Part shown: piece after piece, positions 1 through 11,604 of the stretch
Numbering within the stretch: position 1 is the stretch's first letter
Layout of the letters: every line of letters begins with the position of its first letter
DNA from: Leptodactylus fallax
Lineage: Eukaryota; Chordata; Amphibia; Anura; Leptodactylidae
Reading direction: 5' to 3'
Assembly: GCA_947044405.1 (NCBI GenBank)
Contig: CAMRHE010000054.1
Span: forward strand, 6,401,501 to 6,465,500
DNA: 64,000 bases
The notes under the pieces: model-generated
Told to the model about the DNA's origin: nothing
Database searches by the model: none
Seen by the model: the letters and a program-made list of their open reading frames with translations, nothing else
Program-made: the position numbers and the translations under genes

Positions 1-55
1 TGGGGCCCCAGAACAAGTTCCTCTGGTGGGCCTAAGACCCTTCAGTCCGACACTG
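1..55 (-). mobile_element. Terminal fragment of a hAT-like element (rest lies left of window)
   Basis: The segment ends in a GGGCC-rich stretch followed by CAGTCCGACACTG. Its reverse complement, CAGTGTCGGACTG, resembles a hAT terminal inverted repeat and the related end at 26596-26616. The remainder would lie left of the window, so neither the opposite end nor the 8-bp duplication can be checked. The call rests on terminal sequence similarity only. Confidence 0.4.
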
Positions 56-715
56 TATAACGGAGAACTATTATGTATAAGGGTGGGTTACTATATATAA
101 TTAGGAAACTTAAATATGAGGGGGCTATTATAAAGGGGAACTATTATTTATAAGTCGGGCTATTATTTATAAGGGGGAACTATTATATATAAGGCATCCA
201 TTATAAGGGGGAGCTATTATTTATAAGAGGGAACTGTTTATAAGGTGGGTATAATTGTTAAGTGGGCTTATTTATAAAGGGTAACTATTATTTATGAGAG
301 GGCTATTATTAATAAGGGAGCAGTATTATTTTTACAGGGTGACTGTTACTGATAAGGGGGAATATTACTGATACAGAGCACTATTTATCATTTATAAGGG
401 AGCTATTACTGATAAGGGTTTATAAGGGGCCACTGTATTACTGATAAGGGTTTATTTATAAGCAGGGGTTATTATTTATAAGGAGGCGCTATAATAACTG
501 ATGACTGGGTGCAAAAATCTATTAGGTGGTACAAAGGTGCTCATTTGAATTGTGTGTGGTAAAATTGGGCTTGTTATTACTTTTTTGTTGGCAGAAAGGA
601 GGCGTCATTATAGGGGTTGTCACTGGAAGACGATGGTGTTGTTTGCATATCAGCATTTGGGGCCCCGCTTTTAATTTTGCGCAGGGCCCCACTTTGTCTA
701 AAACCGGCCCTGTCT
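56..715 (-). mobile_element. hAT-like end with degenerate TATAA/GGGG minisatellite interior
   Basis: From 56 to about 500 the sequence is a degenerate tandem array of units such as CTATTATTTATAAGGGGGAA. From about 500 to 715 a non-tandem end module follows, finishing in TTTTAGACA-like and CGGCCCTG sequence. The reverse complement of 500-715 matches 22851-23050 closely, including the segment around AAAATTAAAAGCGGGGCCCC. This is therefore an inverted second copy of the same element. Its terminus reads CAGGGCCGGTTTTAGACA. No coding sequence is supported; open frames here are translated minisatellite. Confidence 0.6.
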
Positions 716-724
716 CTAAGGGAA

Positions 725-728
<4 letters not shown>

Positions 729-772
<44 letters not shown>
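729..772. repeat. (TA)n microsatellite
   Basis: Uninterrupted TA dinucleotide run, with further imperfect TA repeats up to about 791. Confidence 0.95.
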
Positions 773-776
<4 letters not shown>

Positions 777-791
777 TACACATATATATAC

Positions 792-1168
792 AGTGAGGAC
801 CCACTCAGTTTCTGCTTTGAGCAGTCTATTCTAGGTCTGCGTCAGCAAAAAACAACCAATTTCAGTTGTTTTTTTGGTGCAGTGCACATGAGTTGCTCCA
901 AAAGGGGACCATTGAGGCTCTGTCGCACAAGGGCCTGCACAAACCTGGAGCCGGCCTTGGCTTAACTCAACAGTTTTTTCTCTCTTTCCTCATTGTTGTG
1001 TACTCTACCAACTGCATTTCTCAGCCACAAAGGCATAGTCATTGACTTACAGCCAACAATCTCCTAGACATCTCTGGTGTGCCACTCCTCTTCACACTCA
1101 CGCATCAGTTTCCATAATCCTTTGATGTGGCTGCCTTTTGCCGCTCACAGGTGAACTTATGTCACCCC
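792..1168. other. No recognised feature
   Basis: Mixed-composition DNA between the TA repeat and the next transposon. I see no coding frame, RNA gene or repeat structure that I can name. Confidence 0.5.
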
Positions 1169-2424
1169 TTAACCCTATATCACGTACATGTATGTGATTG
1201 GGTGTGAAAGAGGGTATGGAGAGAGCTCAGGAGCTGAGTTCTCTCCATACAGGGCAGATGCTGGCTGTGTAATACAGCCAGGACCCGCCGCTAACAGTAG
1301 CGATCGGTACCTGCACCAATCGCGGCTGTTAACCCTTTAGATGCCACGGTCAAACAGGACCACTGTGTCTAAACTGCGCAGATGCCACCGGCACCGCCAT
1401 TTTTCACCGATCGCCGCCCTCCTGAACATCATCAGAGGGCAGCGATTGGTTGCCATGACAGCCGGGAGCCTATTGAAGGCTCCCAGGTTTGTCATTGCAT
1501 TAGATCTATTGCACGCTGCCAGAGGCAGTGTGAGATAGAGAGGTAGGCATTTTGCTATTCACTGCGATCAGACCCCCCTAGGTTTCAAGGTCCTTAGGGG
1601 ATCTGATCATAAAAATAAAAGAAGAAAAAAAAAGTTTTTATAAGTATAAAAAAAAACAAAAACATAAAAGTTCAAAACTCCCCCCCCCTCCGCTTTCCCT
1701 AGATCAGATATAAAAGTAAATAAAAGTAAACATAAACATGTTAGGTATCCCCCCGCTCCAAAATGCCCGAACTATTAAAATATTAAAATATTTATCCCAT
1801 AAGGTGAACAGCGTAGCGGTGGAAAAAAATCAAAATAGCCAAATAGCGTTTTTTTCAACACTTTGCCTCCTATAAAAAATTTAATAAAAAGTGATCAAAC
1901 CATCAGATCTTTCCCCAAATAGTATCAGTAAAAACATCATCTCATCCCGCATAAAAAGACGGCATACCCAGCTCCATACATGTAAATATGAAAAAGTTAC
2001 AGGTGTCATGATATGGCGACACAAAAATGTTTTTCAATTTTGCAAAGTTTTTCATTTTTTAAAAGGTTTCAAAACATTACAAATACTATATAAATTTGGT
2101 ATTGCCGTGTTCGTACTGACCCGCAGAATACAGGTAACATGTCATTTTTTCCACACAGTGAACGCCATAAAAATTAAGCCCATATGAAATTGGCGCATTT
2201 TTTTCTCCAATTGCACCTCATTCTGAATTTTTTTCCAGCTTCCCAGTACATTGTACAGCATATTGAATGGTGCCATTACATAGTACAATTTGTTTCACAA
2301 ACAATAAGCCATCATGTGAGTCTGTGAACTGAAAAATGAAAAAGTTATGGCTCTTGGAATGTGGGGAGGGAAGGGAAAAACGAAAATGCAAAAACGAAAA
2401 ATGGCTCTGTCTTTAAGGGGTTAA
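1169..2424 (+). mobile_element. TTAA-flanked non-autonomous DNA transposon, copy A (Kolobok/piggyBac-type)
   Basis: The left end is TTAA followed by CCCTATATCACG; the right end is CTTTAAGGGG followed by TTAA. TTAA duplications are typical of the Kolobok and piggyBac superfamilies. The first half is GC-rich, with several short inverted repeats around 1215-1275 and 1410-1460. The second half is AT-rich and shares a block (CCAGCTTCCCA, then a GTGCCATTA-like string) with copies at 3109-3660 and 10076-10922. No transposase is visible, so it is non-autonomous. Kolobok versus piggyBac cannot be decided from the ends alone. Confidence 0.6.
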
Positions 2425-2596
2425 TGGCACGGATCAGTTGGTCTCCCCCAACTGCGGTGATGAATAACTAGAGACTCCAGGGTAACACACCATGCTACTC
2501 ACCCCTGCTTGCTACTTAACAATGGTGCAGTAAACTGGCATGCTCCTTAGCACAACTTCATCATGTGCCTGTACTGTGAAAACAGTGCACTAATCT

Positions 2597-2830
2597 CTAA
2601 AGAGGACTTTTCATGTCCTCATCGATGTGCGGTATTATATACCGCTAGAAAGCTGACAGTACACTGCAGTCAGCTTTCCGGGTGTGTGCCCCAGTGTTGG
2701 AGATATCGGAGCCGTTACTTTTTGCACCGATATCTCCTCACTGTCAGACGGGTGGGCCTTACATTCTAGCATCATCGCTTGGTGGTAAAGAACACCCCCC
2801 TGACAGTACAAGTCTGTGGAAAACTACTGT
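2597..2830 (+). mobile_element. Partial TTAA MITE of the AAAGAGGACCTTTCATG family
   Basis: Begins CTAAAGAGGACTTTTCATGT and continues with the CCGCTAGAAAGC hairpin module and an AGATATCGG segment, as in the complete copies at 24435-25030 and 37939-38361. The right end is missing: similarity fades after the AACACCCCCCTGACAGTAC segment near 2825. Confidence 0.7.
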
Positions 2831-3108
2831 CATTATAAAAGCATAATGTTACCTAGTCATAGTAATTAGTTGAAGGTATACTTTACTGCACATTACATGA
2901 CACCAAATGTACATTTCACTATCAATAGGCATTGTTAGTACAATATGGCAACAGTAACGCATATCAACAATAATGATAAAATGCTAAACATTAGGGCCCA
3001 TATCAGGTTGATGCCCTTTTTTATAATAAGATGGTAGGCCCATTGTCAGACCTTTTATTTTCCAGGAAATAGCAGTGGGAATATGATCACTGCATATTTT
3101 TTTTTATA
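2831..3108. other. No recognised feature
   Basis: AT-rich sequence without a supported gene or repeat. Confidence 0.5.
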
Positions 3109-3660
3109 TTAACCCCTTCAGGACTTAGTAAATTTTCATTTTTGTATCTCTGTTTTTTCTCTCTCCACTCCAAGAGCCATAATTGTTTTATTTTTCTGTT
3201 CACATAGTTGTGCAATGACTTATTCTGTGGGACAAATTGTACTTCATAATGGCACCATTTAATATTCCCTACAATATACTAGGAAGCTGGAAAAAAATTC
3301 AGAATAGAGTGGAATTGGGAAAAACATGCAATTGTTGTTACAATTTTTACAGCACTCACTGTATGGTAAAGATGACACATTACATATTTTTAGGGGGTCA
3401 GAATGATTATGGCAATACTATTTTTTTTGTTTTTTAATACTGTAAAAAAAAAATTTGTACAGTGCTGTTTTGATAACTTAATATTCTATTGTATTGAAAA
3501 GGCAAAGTGTTGAAAAAACAGTAAATTGCCCATTTTTTTTCCCTTGCTGTGGCATTCACCGTGGGATAAATATTTATATTAATTTTTATATATGATCTAG
3601 GGAAAAGGGGCTGATTTGAATTTTTATATGTTTGTGTTTCTTTAAATATTTTTAAACGTT
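3109..3660 (-). mobile_element. TTAA-type element, copy B (end fragment, reverse orientation)
   Basis: Starts TTAACCCCTTCAGGACTTAG, the reverse complement of the right ends of copies A and C. It contains the family block in reverse (TTGTACTTCATAATGGCACC and GGAAGCTGGAAAAAAATTC, about 3237-3305). The distal GC-rich half seen in copy A is absent, so this is a truncated copy. Its left limit near 3660 is approximate. Confidence 0.6.
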
Positions 3661-4079
3661 TTCTGCATTAAACATCACTTTTAGGACTCTTGGTGCACTG
3701 TTTGACACTATAGCATATGAATCATAGAGGAACACTGTTTAGACAGGTGTAGATACAGTACGAATCTACTATATGTGGTTGCTGTTTGTGTAGGGGTACT
3801 GGATGAAACTATCAGGGCAAGTGGCATGCACTTTGTGTCTGCTGTCAAGACAGGGTCCCAGATCTATTACAGTTCGACAATTCCTCTGGCATTAGAGATA
3901 CTGCAGATGATTGTAAATATTTGGTCACTCCTAGCTAAATTTACTTCATATATGGATGACTTTGGCAAAAAAAAAAATCATTTCACAGGAAATATACTTT
4001 GCAAATGTTAATAAACAACTACAGATTACTGCTTTAGTTCTACGGTTGGGAAAAATGAAATATTACATGTGAATTTCAC
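3661..4079. other. No recognised feature
   Basis: AT-rich, with no supported coding frame or repeat structure. A 78-codon open frame at 3775-4011 shows no recognisable motif. Confidence 0.5.
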
Positions 4080-4378
4080 TTAAAGGGATCCTATCATTCA
4101 GAAAGGCCAATTTTAAAGGCTATTCTTCTCCAACCTTTGTTGGGTGCGGTAAGTTCAAAAATGCGTCTGAGAGCACAGGGGACGTCCCCTGTGCTGTTTC
4201 AGCACTGGGCTAACATTCCCTGTGCATTCTGAAGATGCATCAGCATAAAGATAAAAATCAACATTTCTTCTAAACGGCGTCGCGAAACAACAAAGGTAAG
4301 AGAAGAACAACCTTTATAAAGGCTATTACGACGTGGGCTTACTAAAATTGGCCTTTCTGAATGATAGGATCCCTTTAA
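4080..4378. mobile_element. TTAA-flanked MITE with about 32-bp terminal inverted repeats
   Basis: TTAA at 4080-4083 and 4375-4378 flanks an element of about 290 bp. The left end AGGGATCCTATCATTCAGAA and the right end TTCTGAATGATAGGATCCCT are perfect inverted copies, continuing as AGGCCAATTTTA. The interior has no coding capacity. The TTAA duplication points to a Kolobok or piggyBac transposase acting in trans. Confidence 0.9.
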
Positions 4379-5282
4379 AGATTAACCTTATTCCAATGTA
4401 TTACTATTATAATATATATATTAATTTTAATATTGGTTTTTACAAAGCATTTTTATTCTTCTTTTCCTTTTTGTGTGAATCTTTTGTGGTACTGAAAGCT
4501 GGAACCTATCTTTTTGTACAAAGGTGGTGACGTGGATAGCTACTGAGGCAAATGGAAATACTGTGAGAAAGATTATATGAAATACAGAGCAGAGCAATAA
4601 CCACAAAGGCAATCAAGCTGTCTTAATTTACATGGTGGTTTATATATCACATTTCTGTGCCTGCCAGTAATTCAAATTATGCTCAATTTTCTAGGAGTGA
4701 GATAATTGTTCAGAGAGTTTTGCACTTAAGTTGATGTTAACAATTGTGTATAAAATGGATTTGATAGGGCCTGTACATATTATTCTGGTAAATATTAAAG
4801 CTATACCTAAGCACTGTACTATATATGGCTAATGTAACTGCTGGTTGTCATGGATATTCTGGAACAGAGATGCTTACCACTTACAATTGGGTTATTGTTT
4901 GGGCGGTGACTGGCTGAGCATGCATATCAGGGTATTTCTGGTGTGTCCAGAAATACCAGGAGGTAGAGACCAGAGGGGACTTGGACAACTTTTCAATAGC
5001 AGCAAGTTGGAGGCTCAGTGAAAAGTAAGTATCTATTTATTTTTTAACCCACTATCAGTGTTTTCTAAACATATATTCTCTCTGGACCACCTCCTTAAGC
5101 ACCTTGTTACAAATTTTGCATTGAAGCCCAAGTTATACTTCTGGTAATAAGAACCCATTCATACTCAGCAATTATACAGTTTACACTGGAAAAATGAATC
5201 ATAGGTTCTTTTTGATTGCTATAGATAAGATCTATTTTATTAAATTATTTTGATACATAAGGTCCATGGTTCACATAATAGT
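4379..5282. other. No recognised feature
   Basis: AT-rich DNA with scattered short open frames. I recognise no domain, and nothing supports a host exon. Confidence 0.5.
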
Positions 5283-5455
5283 GTAAGTAGTGGAAGAGTG
5301 AAGAAATCAGGCAATACCTTTTAGAGGCTAACTGATTTGATAGTAAGCTTTCAGAGTACTAGCTCTCTTCTTCAGACATGGTGTAATACAAGAAACTGAA
5401 AATTCACAGACTTTTTATACACACACAAGACATGGATCTTCAAAGGATCTTGGAA
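5283..5455 (-). mobile_element. Penelope-like 3' tail, reverse orientation (arm 1)
   Basis: The reverse complement matches the tail of the Penelope-like element at 33290-33480: a CTGTGAATTTTCAGTT segment, an ACACCATGTCTGAAGAAG segment, then CAGTTAGCCTCTAAAAGGTA and CCTGATTTCTTCACTCT. No coding part is kept, so this is a 5'-truncated tail. It faces a second tail at 5456-5605 across a short spacer, forming an inverted pair. Penelope-like elements are retroelements with a GIY-YIG endonuclease and often leave tandem or inverted terminal fragments. Confidence 0.7.
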
Positions 5456-5605
5456 TATCTTGTATTACACCATGTCTGAAGAAGAGAGCTAGCACTCTCG
5501 AAAGCTTACTATGAAATATACTCAGTTAGCCTCTAAAAGGTATCGCCTGATTTCTTCACTCTACCACTACATTCTATGGCTAACACGGTACAACATTATA
5601 CTAAT
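5456..5605 (+). mobile_element. Penelope-like 3' tail, forward orientation (arm 2)
   Basis: Contains GTATTACACCATGTCTGAAG, the GAGAG/CTCTC hairpin module, CAGTTAGCCTCTAAAAGGTA, TTTCTTCACTCT and the terminal ATGGCTAACACGGTACAAC. The same ordered blocks end the Penelope-like element at 33350-33475, which carries a recognisable GIY-YIG reading frame. This copy is cut on its 5' side. Confidence 0.75.
5475..5504 (+). ncRNA. Candidate degenerate hammerhead-ribozyme core in Penelope tail
   Basis: CTGAAGA is followed by an extra A, a GAGAG/CTCTC stem with the six-base loop CTAGCA, then GAAA. This matches the hammerhead pattern CUGANGA, stem II, GAAA. Hammerhead motifs are known in Penelope-like terminal repeats. 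I could not identify convincing stems I and III or a UH cleavage position, so activity is unproven. The mirrored arm (minus strand, about 5355-5385) has CTGAAGA and GAAA, but its stem II has lost one pair. Confidence 0.4.
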
Positions 5606-6308
5606 AATTATAATAGTGTAAGAAAATAGCAGATTTTTGTTTGTACTTTGCACAAAGACAAAGGGCTCAGTCATACTGCTGAGCAGTGTCCTACCATGCA
5701 AACTCTGTCTAATGTCCCCTAGAGAACTCGTCTGTACGCAAGGAATCCAATCGCATTATTTTTTAATATCAGATTATATGGAGATACAGTAGAAACCCTT
5801 TACACCTTTATAGGTGTAAATATATGTCTATGTACAGTCCTATTACAAATTCCTCACAAAACAGAAGCATAATAAAGAATTGTACAATACATGAGTCCTA
5901 AAAGTCAGAATTAACCTGCTTTCATATCATGTTTATCCCTCAGTTGGGCTTTCTAAAGTGTATCTATTACCTGAAAATAGTATTTATACATATATCATTA
6001 TGAATCCAAAGGATTTGTTTCTGTCTTGTTTGCCAGACACAATAGCACACTATAGTCAACTATGCTATTCTGTTGTGTAAACAAGACTGAAATGACCAGA
6101 AAGTAGATCAAATAGAGTCCAAAGTTAAATCCTTTTGGACTCCATTTGCCCAATAAAAGTAAGTGGCTCCATTGTTTTATATATTTGAATACAATTTCTA
6201 CTCATTCAAATGTATATCCCTGACAGAAAGTCCAGCAGAGGGATAAACTATGGTATGAACACACCCTTATCGGGAAGGGGGTGTCTTACAAGCAGTAAGG
6301 CAGATATA
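5606..6308. other. No recognised feature
   Basis: AT-rich DNA without supported genes or repeats. Confidence 0.5.
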
Positions 6309-6598
6309 CAGGTGCACCTCAATAAATTTGAATATTTTTGAAACGTTCATTCATTTCAGTGATTCAGTAATTCAATTCATAATCAGCGTCTTCCATGATA
6401 GTGTGTCCTACTGAATCAGACTGAGGGACCATTTAAAGGCTTAGGAAACCTTGGCAGGTGACACGCTGAATTTACAATACTGTAATTTTTTACAATATTC
6501 TAATTTTCTTAGATTTTGGTTTTCATTACCTGTAATCCATAATCAACATTTACTGAAATAAAACACTTGGTTTTTTTTTTATCTGAAATGCATCTTTA
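6309..6598. mobile_element. Tc1/mariner-type non-autonomous remnant
   Basis: A TA dinucleotide at 6307-6308 precedes CAGGTGCACCTCAATAAATT, followed by repeated GATTCA/AATTCA blocks. An inverted match (ATTCTAATTTTCTTAGATTT) occurs near 6495-6515. The downstream block GTTTTCATTACCTGTAATCC and AAATAAAACACTT is one I associate with vertebrate Tc1/mariner-type repeats. No transposase frame is present and the right boundary is uncertain. Confidence 0.55.
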
Positions 6599-8293
6599 GA
6601 TATAATCATCAATGCTTATTATATAATCTCTTCTTTGAAAATGCAGTTTGATATACAGTATAGCACAACACGCTATAAATTCACACCCATTCATTTTTGC
6701 CTTCAATTGAAATTAAAAGGACCTAATATCTTTGTAGTGTCTCGCCAAATGCTAAAATAACTCTGGCAACATCTGTAACCAGTTGGCCTATTTACTTTGA
6801 CATCTGTGCACAGACCATTCTGTAACAGAGAACCAAGATTCTATCTCTATTATTTCTGTTGAGACCTCATTTCTGCCAAGAATAAAAGACTTTGCCATCT
6901 ATTGAAGGCAGGATTAGATTTGTAATGTATTCAGTCTTTTAATAACATACATACCAGATTGTGCAGAATTTAATCATTTTGTATTTTTAATAAAGGCTGA
7001 TAAATCATCACATGTTCTAAAAAGTCCAGCCTTCATAATTATCACAAATGATATTCATATACTGCAATAGCAATATTTTTTATTTTTTAATATTTTTTGT
7101 TGTGAGATCACCATAGAAGATAGATAGCCATTCAAAGTGAGTGCATCCTTTATGAATAAATCCTGGTCCTAATGGCAAGCAACTTGGGGTAATTCAAAGT
7201 CCCCTTAGCTACTGCTCTCCTGGTGCCTCCAGCAGAAAGCAAGCTCTATTTACCTTGCCTGTGTTGCAAATGAAGAAAGCAGAAGGTCTGTTGTAATGAT
7301 CATCACACCTCTGCATTATCCATTAACAAAATAAAGGCAGGAGACTAGCAGAACAGCTGTCAATTATCTTAGAGATACCAGTTGTTAGGACCTTCCTCCA
7401 CTCATCTAATTTTATTATATGTTTGATGTATAATGACATATAATTATTTATGGGGCAACTCTTTTATATTTGATTTTGTAGCAAAAAAAAAAAAAATCTG
7501 TACCTCAAAGTAAAAGAAGTCCACGAACTTTTATAATATGAATACTTATCTAAATATAAATCCTAGCTTCAAAGAAAGATAAATATTTTCAAGCCTGTAG
7601 ACTAGGGAGATTTCAAATGATATTGAAGCCTTAAAAAGATGATTAGTAGGGTGAATTAAAACATTTTCATTGGCAAAATTTCTTCTTGGCATGTAACCAT
7701 CAAATCACAATGCGCATAAGGAATTTGCACAAACAATAATAAATATACAGTATGTGTCAATGTGCTTCACATACATTATCTGTATCTGTTTATTTAAAAA
7801 GTTAAGCAGATTTGGAAGATTATCCAAATAAATGCCAACATTGCATGAAATAGCTTAATAATAAGACATAGACAGATTGACTTACTGACACTCTGTTTAG
7901 CATGTATGGGGTCTATGTACGGAGATATTCTACCCTAGAGGTAATGCAGTCATGTGCATGATGCCTAATTCATAGAGGCAAATTGATTTTTGGTGCACAA
8001 TGAGCTAGGTATTAAAAGAATATTTTGCCAGAATTGTGGAGTACACTGTGGCATATATTCAACAAAGGTGGCATAAATTTTTGAGAAAAGTGAGATGGAA
8101 GGCATAAATACACCATTTGCTATTATTTAAGTGACAAGTGACATTAAATGTTGAAAACTGACTTTTATGCCAAACAAGTGTCATAGATTCTTAGTGAATC
8201 TGCCCCACTGAATGTAAAAAAAAAGTTTTCTTTCCACACTTTTACGTCAGCCATTACAGATTTGAATAGTGCATTTAAGAGCGGGCATGGCTT

Positions 8294-8297
<4 letters not shown>
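6599..8297. other. Long stretch without recognised features
   Basis: About 1.7 kb of AT-rich DNA. There are no frames above about 60 codons with recognisable content, no TIRs and no tandem repeats. It may be unique intergenic or intronic sequence. Confidence 0.5.

Positions 8298-8298
<1 letters not shown>

Positions 8299-8326
<28 letters not shown>
8299..8326. repeat. Poly(A) run
   Basis: Homopolymer A tract just upstream of Tc1 copy 1. No retroposed body is recognisable immediately 5' of it. Confidence 0.9.
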
Positions 8327-8330
<4 letters not shown>

Positions 8331-8343
8331 AATTTATAATATA

Positions 8344-9923
8344 CAATGGGGAAAAAAGTATTTAGTCAGCCACCAATTGTGCAAGTTCTCCCACTTAAAA
8401 AGATGAGAGGCCTGTAATTGACATCATAGGTAGACCTCAACTATGAGAGACAAAATGAGAAAACATATCTAGAAAATCACCTTGTCGGATTTTTTAAGAA
8501 TTTACTTGCAAAATATGGTGGAAAATAAGTATTTGGTCACCTACAAACAAGCAAGATTTCTGACTCTCACAGACCTGTAACTTCTTCTTTAAGAGGCTCC
8601 TCTGTCCTCCACTCATTACCTGTAGTAATGACACCTGTTTGACATTGTTATCAGTATAAAAGACACCTGTCCACAACCTCAGTCACACTCCAAACTCCGC
8701 TGAAGACCAAAGAGCTGTGGAAGGACACCAGAAACAAAATTGTAGACCTGCACCAGGCTGGGAAGACTGAATCTGCAATAGGCAAGCAGTTTGGTGTGAA
8801 GAAATCAACTGTGGGAGCAATAATTAGAAAATGGAAGACATACAAGACCACTGATAATCTCCCTTGATCAGGGGCTCCACGCAAGATCTCACCCCGTGGG
8901 GTCAAAATGATCACAAGAACGGTGAGCAAAAATCCCAGAACCACATGGGGGGGAACTAATGAATGACCTGCAGAAAGCTGGGACTAATGTAACAAAGGCT
9001 ACCGTCAGAAACACACTATGCCGCCAGGGACTCAGATCCTGCAGTGCCAGACGTGTCCCCCTGCTTAAGCCAGTACATATCCGGGCCCTTCTGAAGTTTG
9101 CTAGAGCATTTGGATGTTCCAGAAGAGTATTGGGAGAATGTCATATGGTCAGATGAAACCAAAGTAGAACTGTTTGGTAGAAACACAACTCGTCGTATTT
9201 GGAGGAGAGAGAATGCTGAGTTGCATCCAAAGAACACCATACCTACTGTGAAGCATGGGTGTGGCAACATCATGCTTTGGGGCTGTTTCTCTGCAAAGGG
9301 ACCAGGACGACTGATCCGTGTACATGAAAGAATGAATGGGGCCATGTATCATGAGATTTTCAGTGCAAACCTCCTTCCATCACCAAGGGCATTGAAGAAG
9401 AAACGTGGCTGGATCTTTCATCATGAAAAGCACCGCCAGGGCAACGAGGAAGTGGCTTCGTAAGAAGCATTTCAAGGTCCTGGAGTGGCCTAGTCATTCT
9501 CCAGATCTCAACCCCATAGAAAACCTTTGGAGGGAGTTGAAAGTTCGTGTTGCCCAGCGACAGCCCCAAAACATCACTGCTCTAGAGGAGATCTGCATGG
9601 AGGAATGGGCCAACATACCAGCAACAGTGTGTGCCAACCTTGTGAGGACTTACAGAAAACGTTTGACCTCTGTCATTGCCAACAAAGGATATATAACAAA
9701 GTATTGAGATGAACTTTTTGTTGTTGACCAAATACTTATTTTCCACCATAATTTGCAAATAAATTCTTAAAAAATCAGACAATGTGATTTTCTGGATTTG
9801 TTTTCTCATTTTGTCTCTCATAGTTGAGGTCTACCTATGATGTCAATTACAGGCCCCTCTCATCTTTTTAAGTGGGAGAACTTGCACAATTGGTGGCTGA
9901 CTAAATACTTTTTTTCCCCACTG
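8344..9923 (+). mobile_element. Tc1-like transposon copy 1 (long TIRs, decayed)
   Basis: TA dinucleotides at 8342-8343 and 9924-9925 flank an element of about 1580 bp. Inverted ends of about 200 bp begin CAATGGGGAAAAAAGTATTT on the left and end AAATACTTTTTTTCCCCACTG on the right, each with the internal block GGTGGAAAATAAGTATTTGG. It encodes a broken transposase on the plus strand. Three other copies of the family lie in the window, all on the minus strand. Confidence 0.93.
8702..9707 (+). pseudogene. Tc1-family transposase pseudogene, copy 1
   Basis: A Tc1 transposase cuts and pastes its element at TA sites: an N-terminal helix-turn-helix region binds the TIRs and a C-terminal DDE/D domain catalyses strand transfer. 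Aligned by eye with the open copy at 38863-39882, this copy has lost the start codon region (residues begin at KTKELWKD). It has a TGA where the open copy has Arg57 and a frameshift near 8945-8955. There is another near 9100, before the [16 protein letters not shown] segment with the first catalytic Asp, and a small deletion near 9425-9440 that removes the second Asp region. The final segment keeps [14 protein letters not shown] with the third acidic residue. Not functional. Confidence 0.93.
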
Positions 9924-9925
9924 TA

Positions 9926-10075
9926 GTAAGAGCAATATTCCGTTGTCCAAAATATTGTTGTTTGTTGTATTGGCCAAGGAATTTTTAGCCATTAACAATT
10001 TATTTTCATTAAATGTTTCAGTAAAATTTTTTTTACAAGAACAGGGTTTTCCTTGATAGCATGTTTTCCCCCCTC
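9926..10075. other. Short unannotated spacer
   Basis: AT-rich spacer between Tc1 copy 1 and the following TTAA-type element. Nothing recognised. Confidence 0.5.
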
Positions 10076-10922
10076 TTAACCAAACCTATTTGTGTCTTTT
10101 TGAACCATTAGGTATCCCTGTGTCCATAAACGGTCTAAAAACAGTCTACAAACTTCCTCACCCTTCGGTTTCCCTGTTGTTGCCCCTCCCGATTTCCCTT
10201 TCCCTCCCTTCAAACGCTTCCCTCCCTCCTTCGGTTGTGGTTTGTATTGTTTTACTTATATCACAAAATCAAAAAATCAGTCTACAAACTTATAAAAATA
10301 ATTTTTCCCCACACTGTGAATGCCATAGTGGGGAAAAAAATCAAAAGAGCGCAAACACATTTCTTTTGCTGTTTTGCCTCCCATAAAAATTTGGATAAAA
10401 AGCGATCAAAACAATAGATATTCCACAAAATGGTATAAATAAAAAGTGTATCTGGCACCGAAAAAAAAAGACACCTTATGCATCCCCGTACACGGAAGTA
10501 TAAAAAAGTTATGGGTGTCAGAATATTGCTACTCTGAGAATTGTTTTTTCAAAAGTTTTGGACTTTTTAAATTGGTTAAAACATAAAAACAACTGCATAA
10601 ATTTGGTATCACCATAATCGTACCGAACCACAGATTACATGTGACATGTCATTTTGGTTGTACAATGAATGCAGTAAAGACAAGGCCCACAACAATGTTG
10701 TGCAAATGTAGTTTTTCTCTAATTCCACCCCATTCTGAATTTTTTTCCAGCTTCCCACTACACCATAAGGAATATTAAATGGTACCATTATGAAGTACAA
10801 CTTTCCTACAAAAATAAAGCCCTCATATGGCTCTGTGAACGGAAAAATAAAAATTTATGACGTTTGGAAGGCGGGGAGTAAAAAACAAAAATCGAAAAAT
10901 GGTTGCATCAGGAAGGGGTTAA
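10076..10922 (+). mobile_element. TTAA-type non-autonomous element, copy C
   Basis: The right end GGAAGGGGTTAA (TTAA 10919-10922) matches copy A. Shared internal blocks include AAATTTGGTAT, TGTCATTTT, CCAGCTTCCCA and TGGTACCATTATGAAGTACA. The left boundary at the TTAA of 10076-10079 is less certain. Compared with copy A the GC-rich left half is largely missing or diverged. Non-coding. Confidence 0.55.
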
Positions 10923-11603
10923 AGTCACATCCATAGAGAGAGTTACTTGGCCTCCTAGAGGTGGGAATTGGAAATGAGCAGTCTTCAGTCGAAATGCATA
11001 TTGGATTATGCAAGTAGACAGTTATTTTCCTGGAGGTATGAATTATACGAAATATATACAGTATTTATATATTTTAAGTTGTGTGTAAATGTTATATATT
11101 TTCTGTCTTCAATGCTTATTTATTATATCCTAGGTTCTTGCATTACATTGTGGTAATGGTGTCACTCATTTAGTTACCAACAATTATGTACATGTGTGAG
11201 GAATTGCAGAATGTGTGCTATTATGTCTACAGTCCACTCTATTTGTTTATGCCATGAATAAGGGCATGTCTAGTTGTCTGAAACACATAGGAAGATGATG
11301 TACATAATGTTTTAACACTGGAAATAAAGTTATGTTGTTTTCAACCTTGCAGAGTTCCCTGCTTTTTTGAAGATAGTGTTGACTAGTAACACTAATTGCT
11401 ATGAGGTGTTGAGCTGAGTTATGTCTTATCATCATTGCTCTAAAATATAGTTGTACATGCAGTACAGTATTTGACAGTCATGAAGTAGCAGAGGGAAATG
11501 CCTAACATTCCTTGACTGAAAGAGTTGCACTATTTTTGTTGACTCGTAAATATGTGTACACTATGACATTATTGATAAACCTCTTCCTATAACTTTCATT
11601 TTG
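10923..11603. other. No recognised feature
   Basis: AT-rich DNA. The 62-codon open frames here lack recognisable motifs. Confidence 0.5.
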
Positions 11604-11604
11604 C

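Noticed and set aside
526..834. 102-codon frame with a Tyr-Ile repeat
   Set aside because: It crosses a (TA)n microsatellite; the repeat peptide is an artefact.
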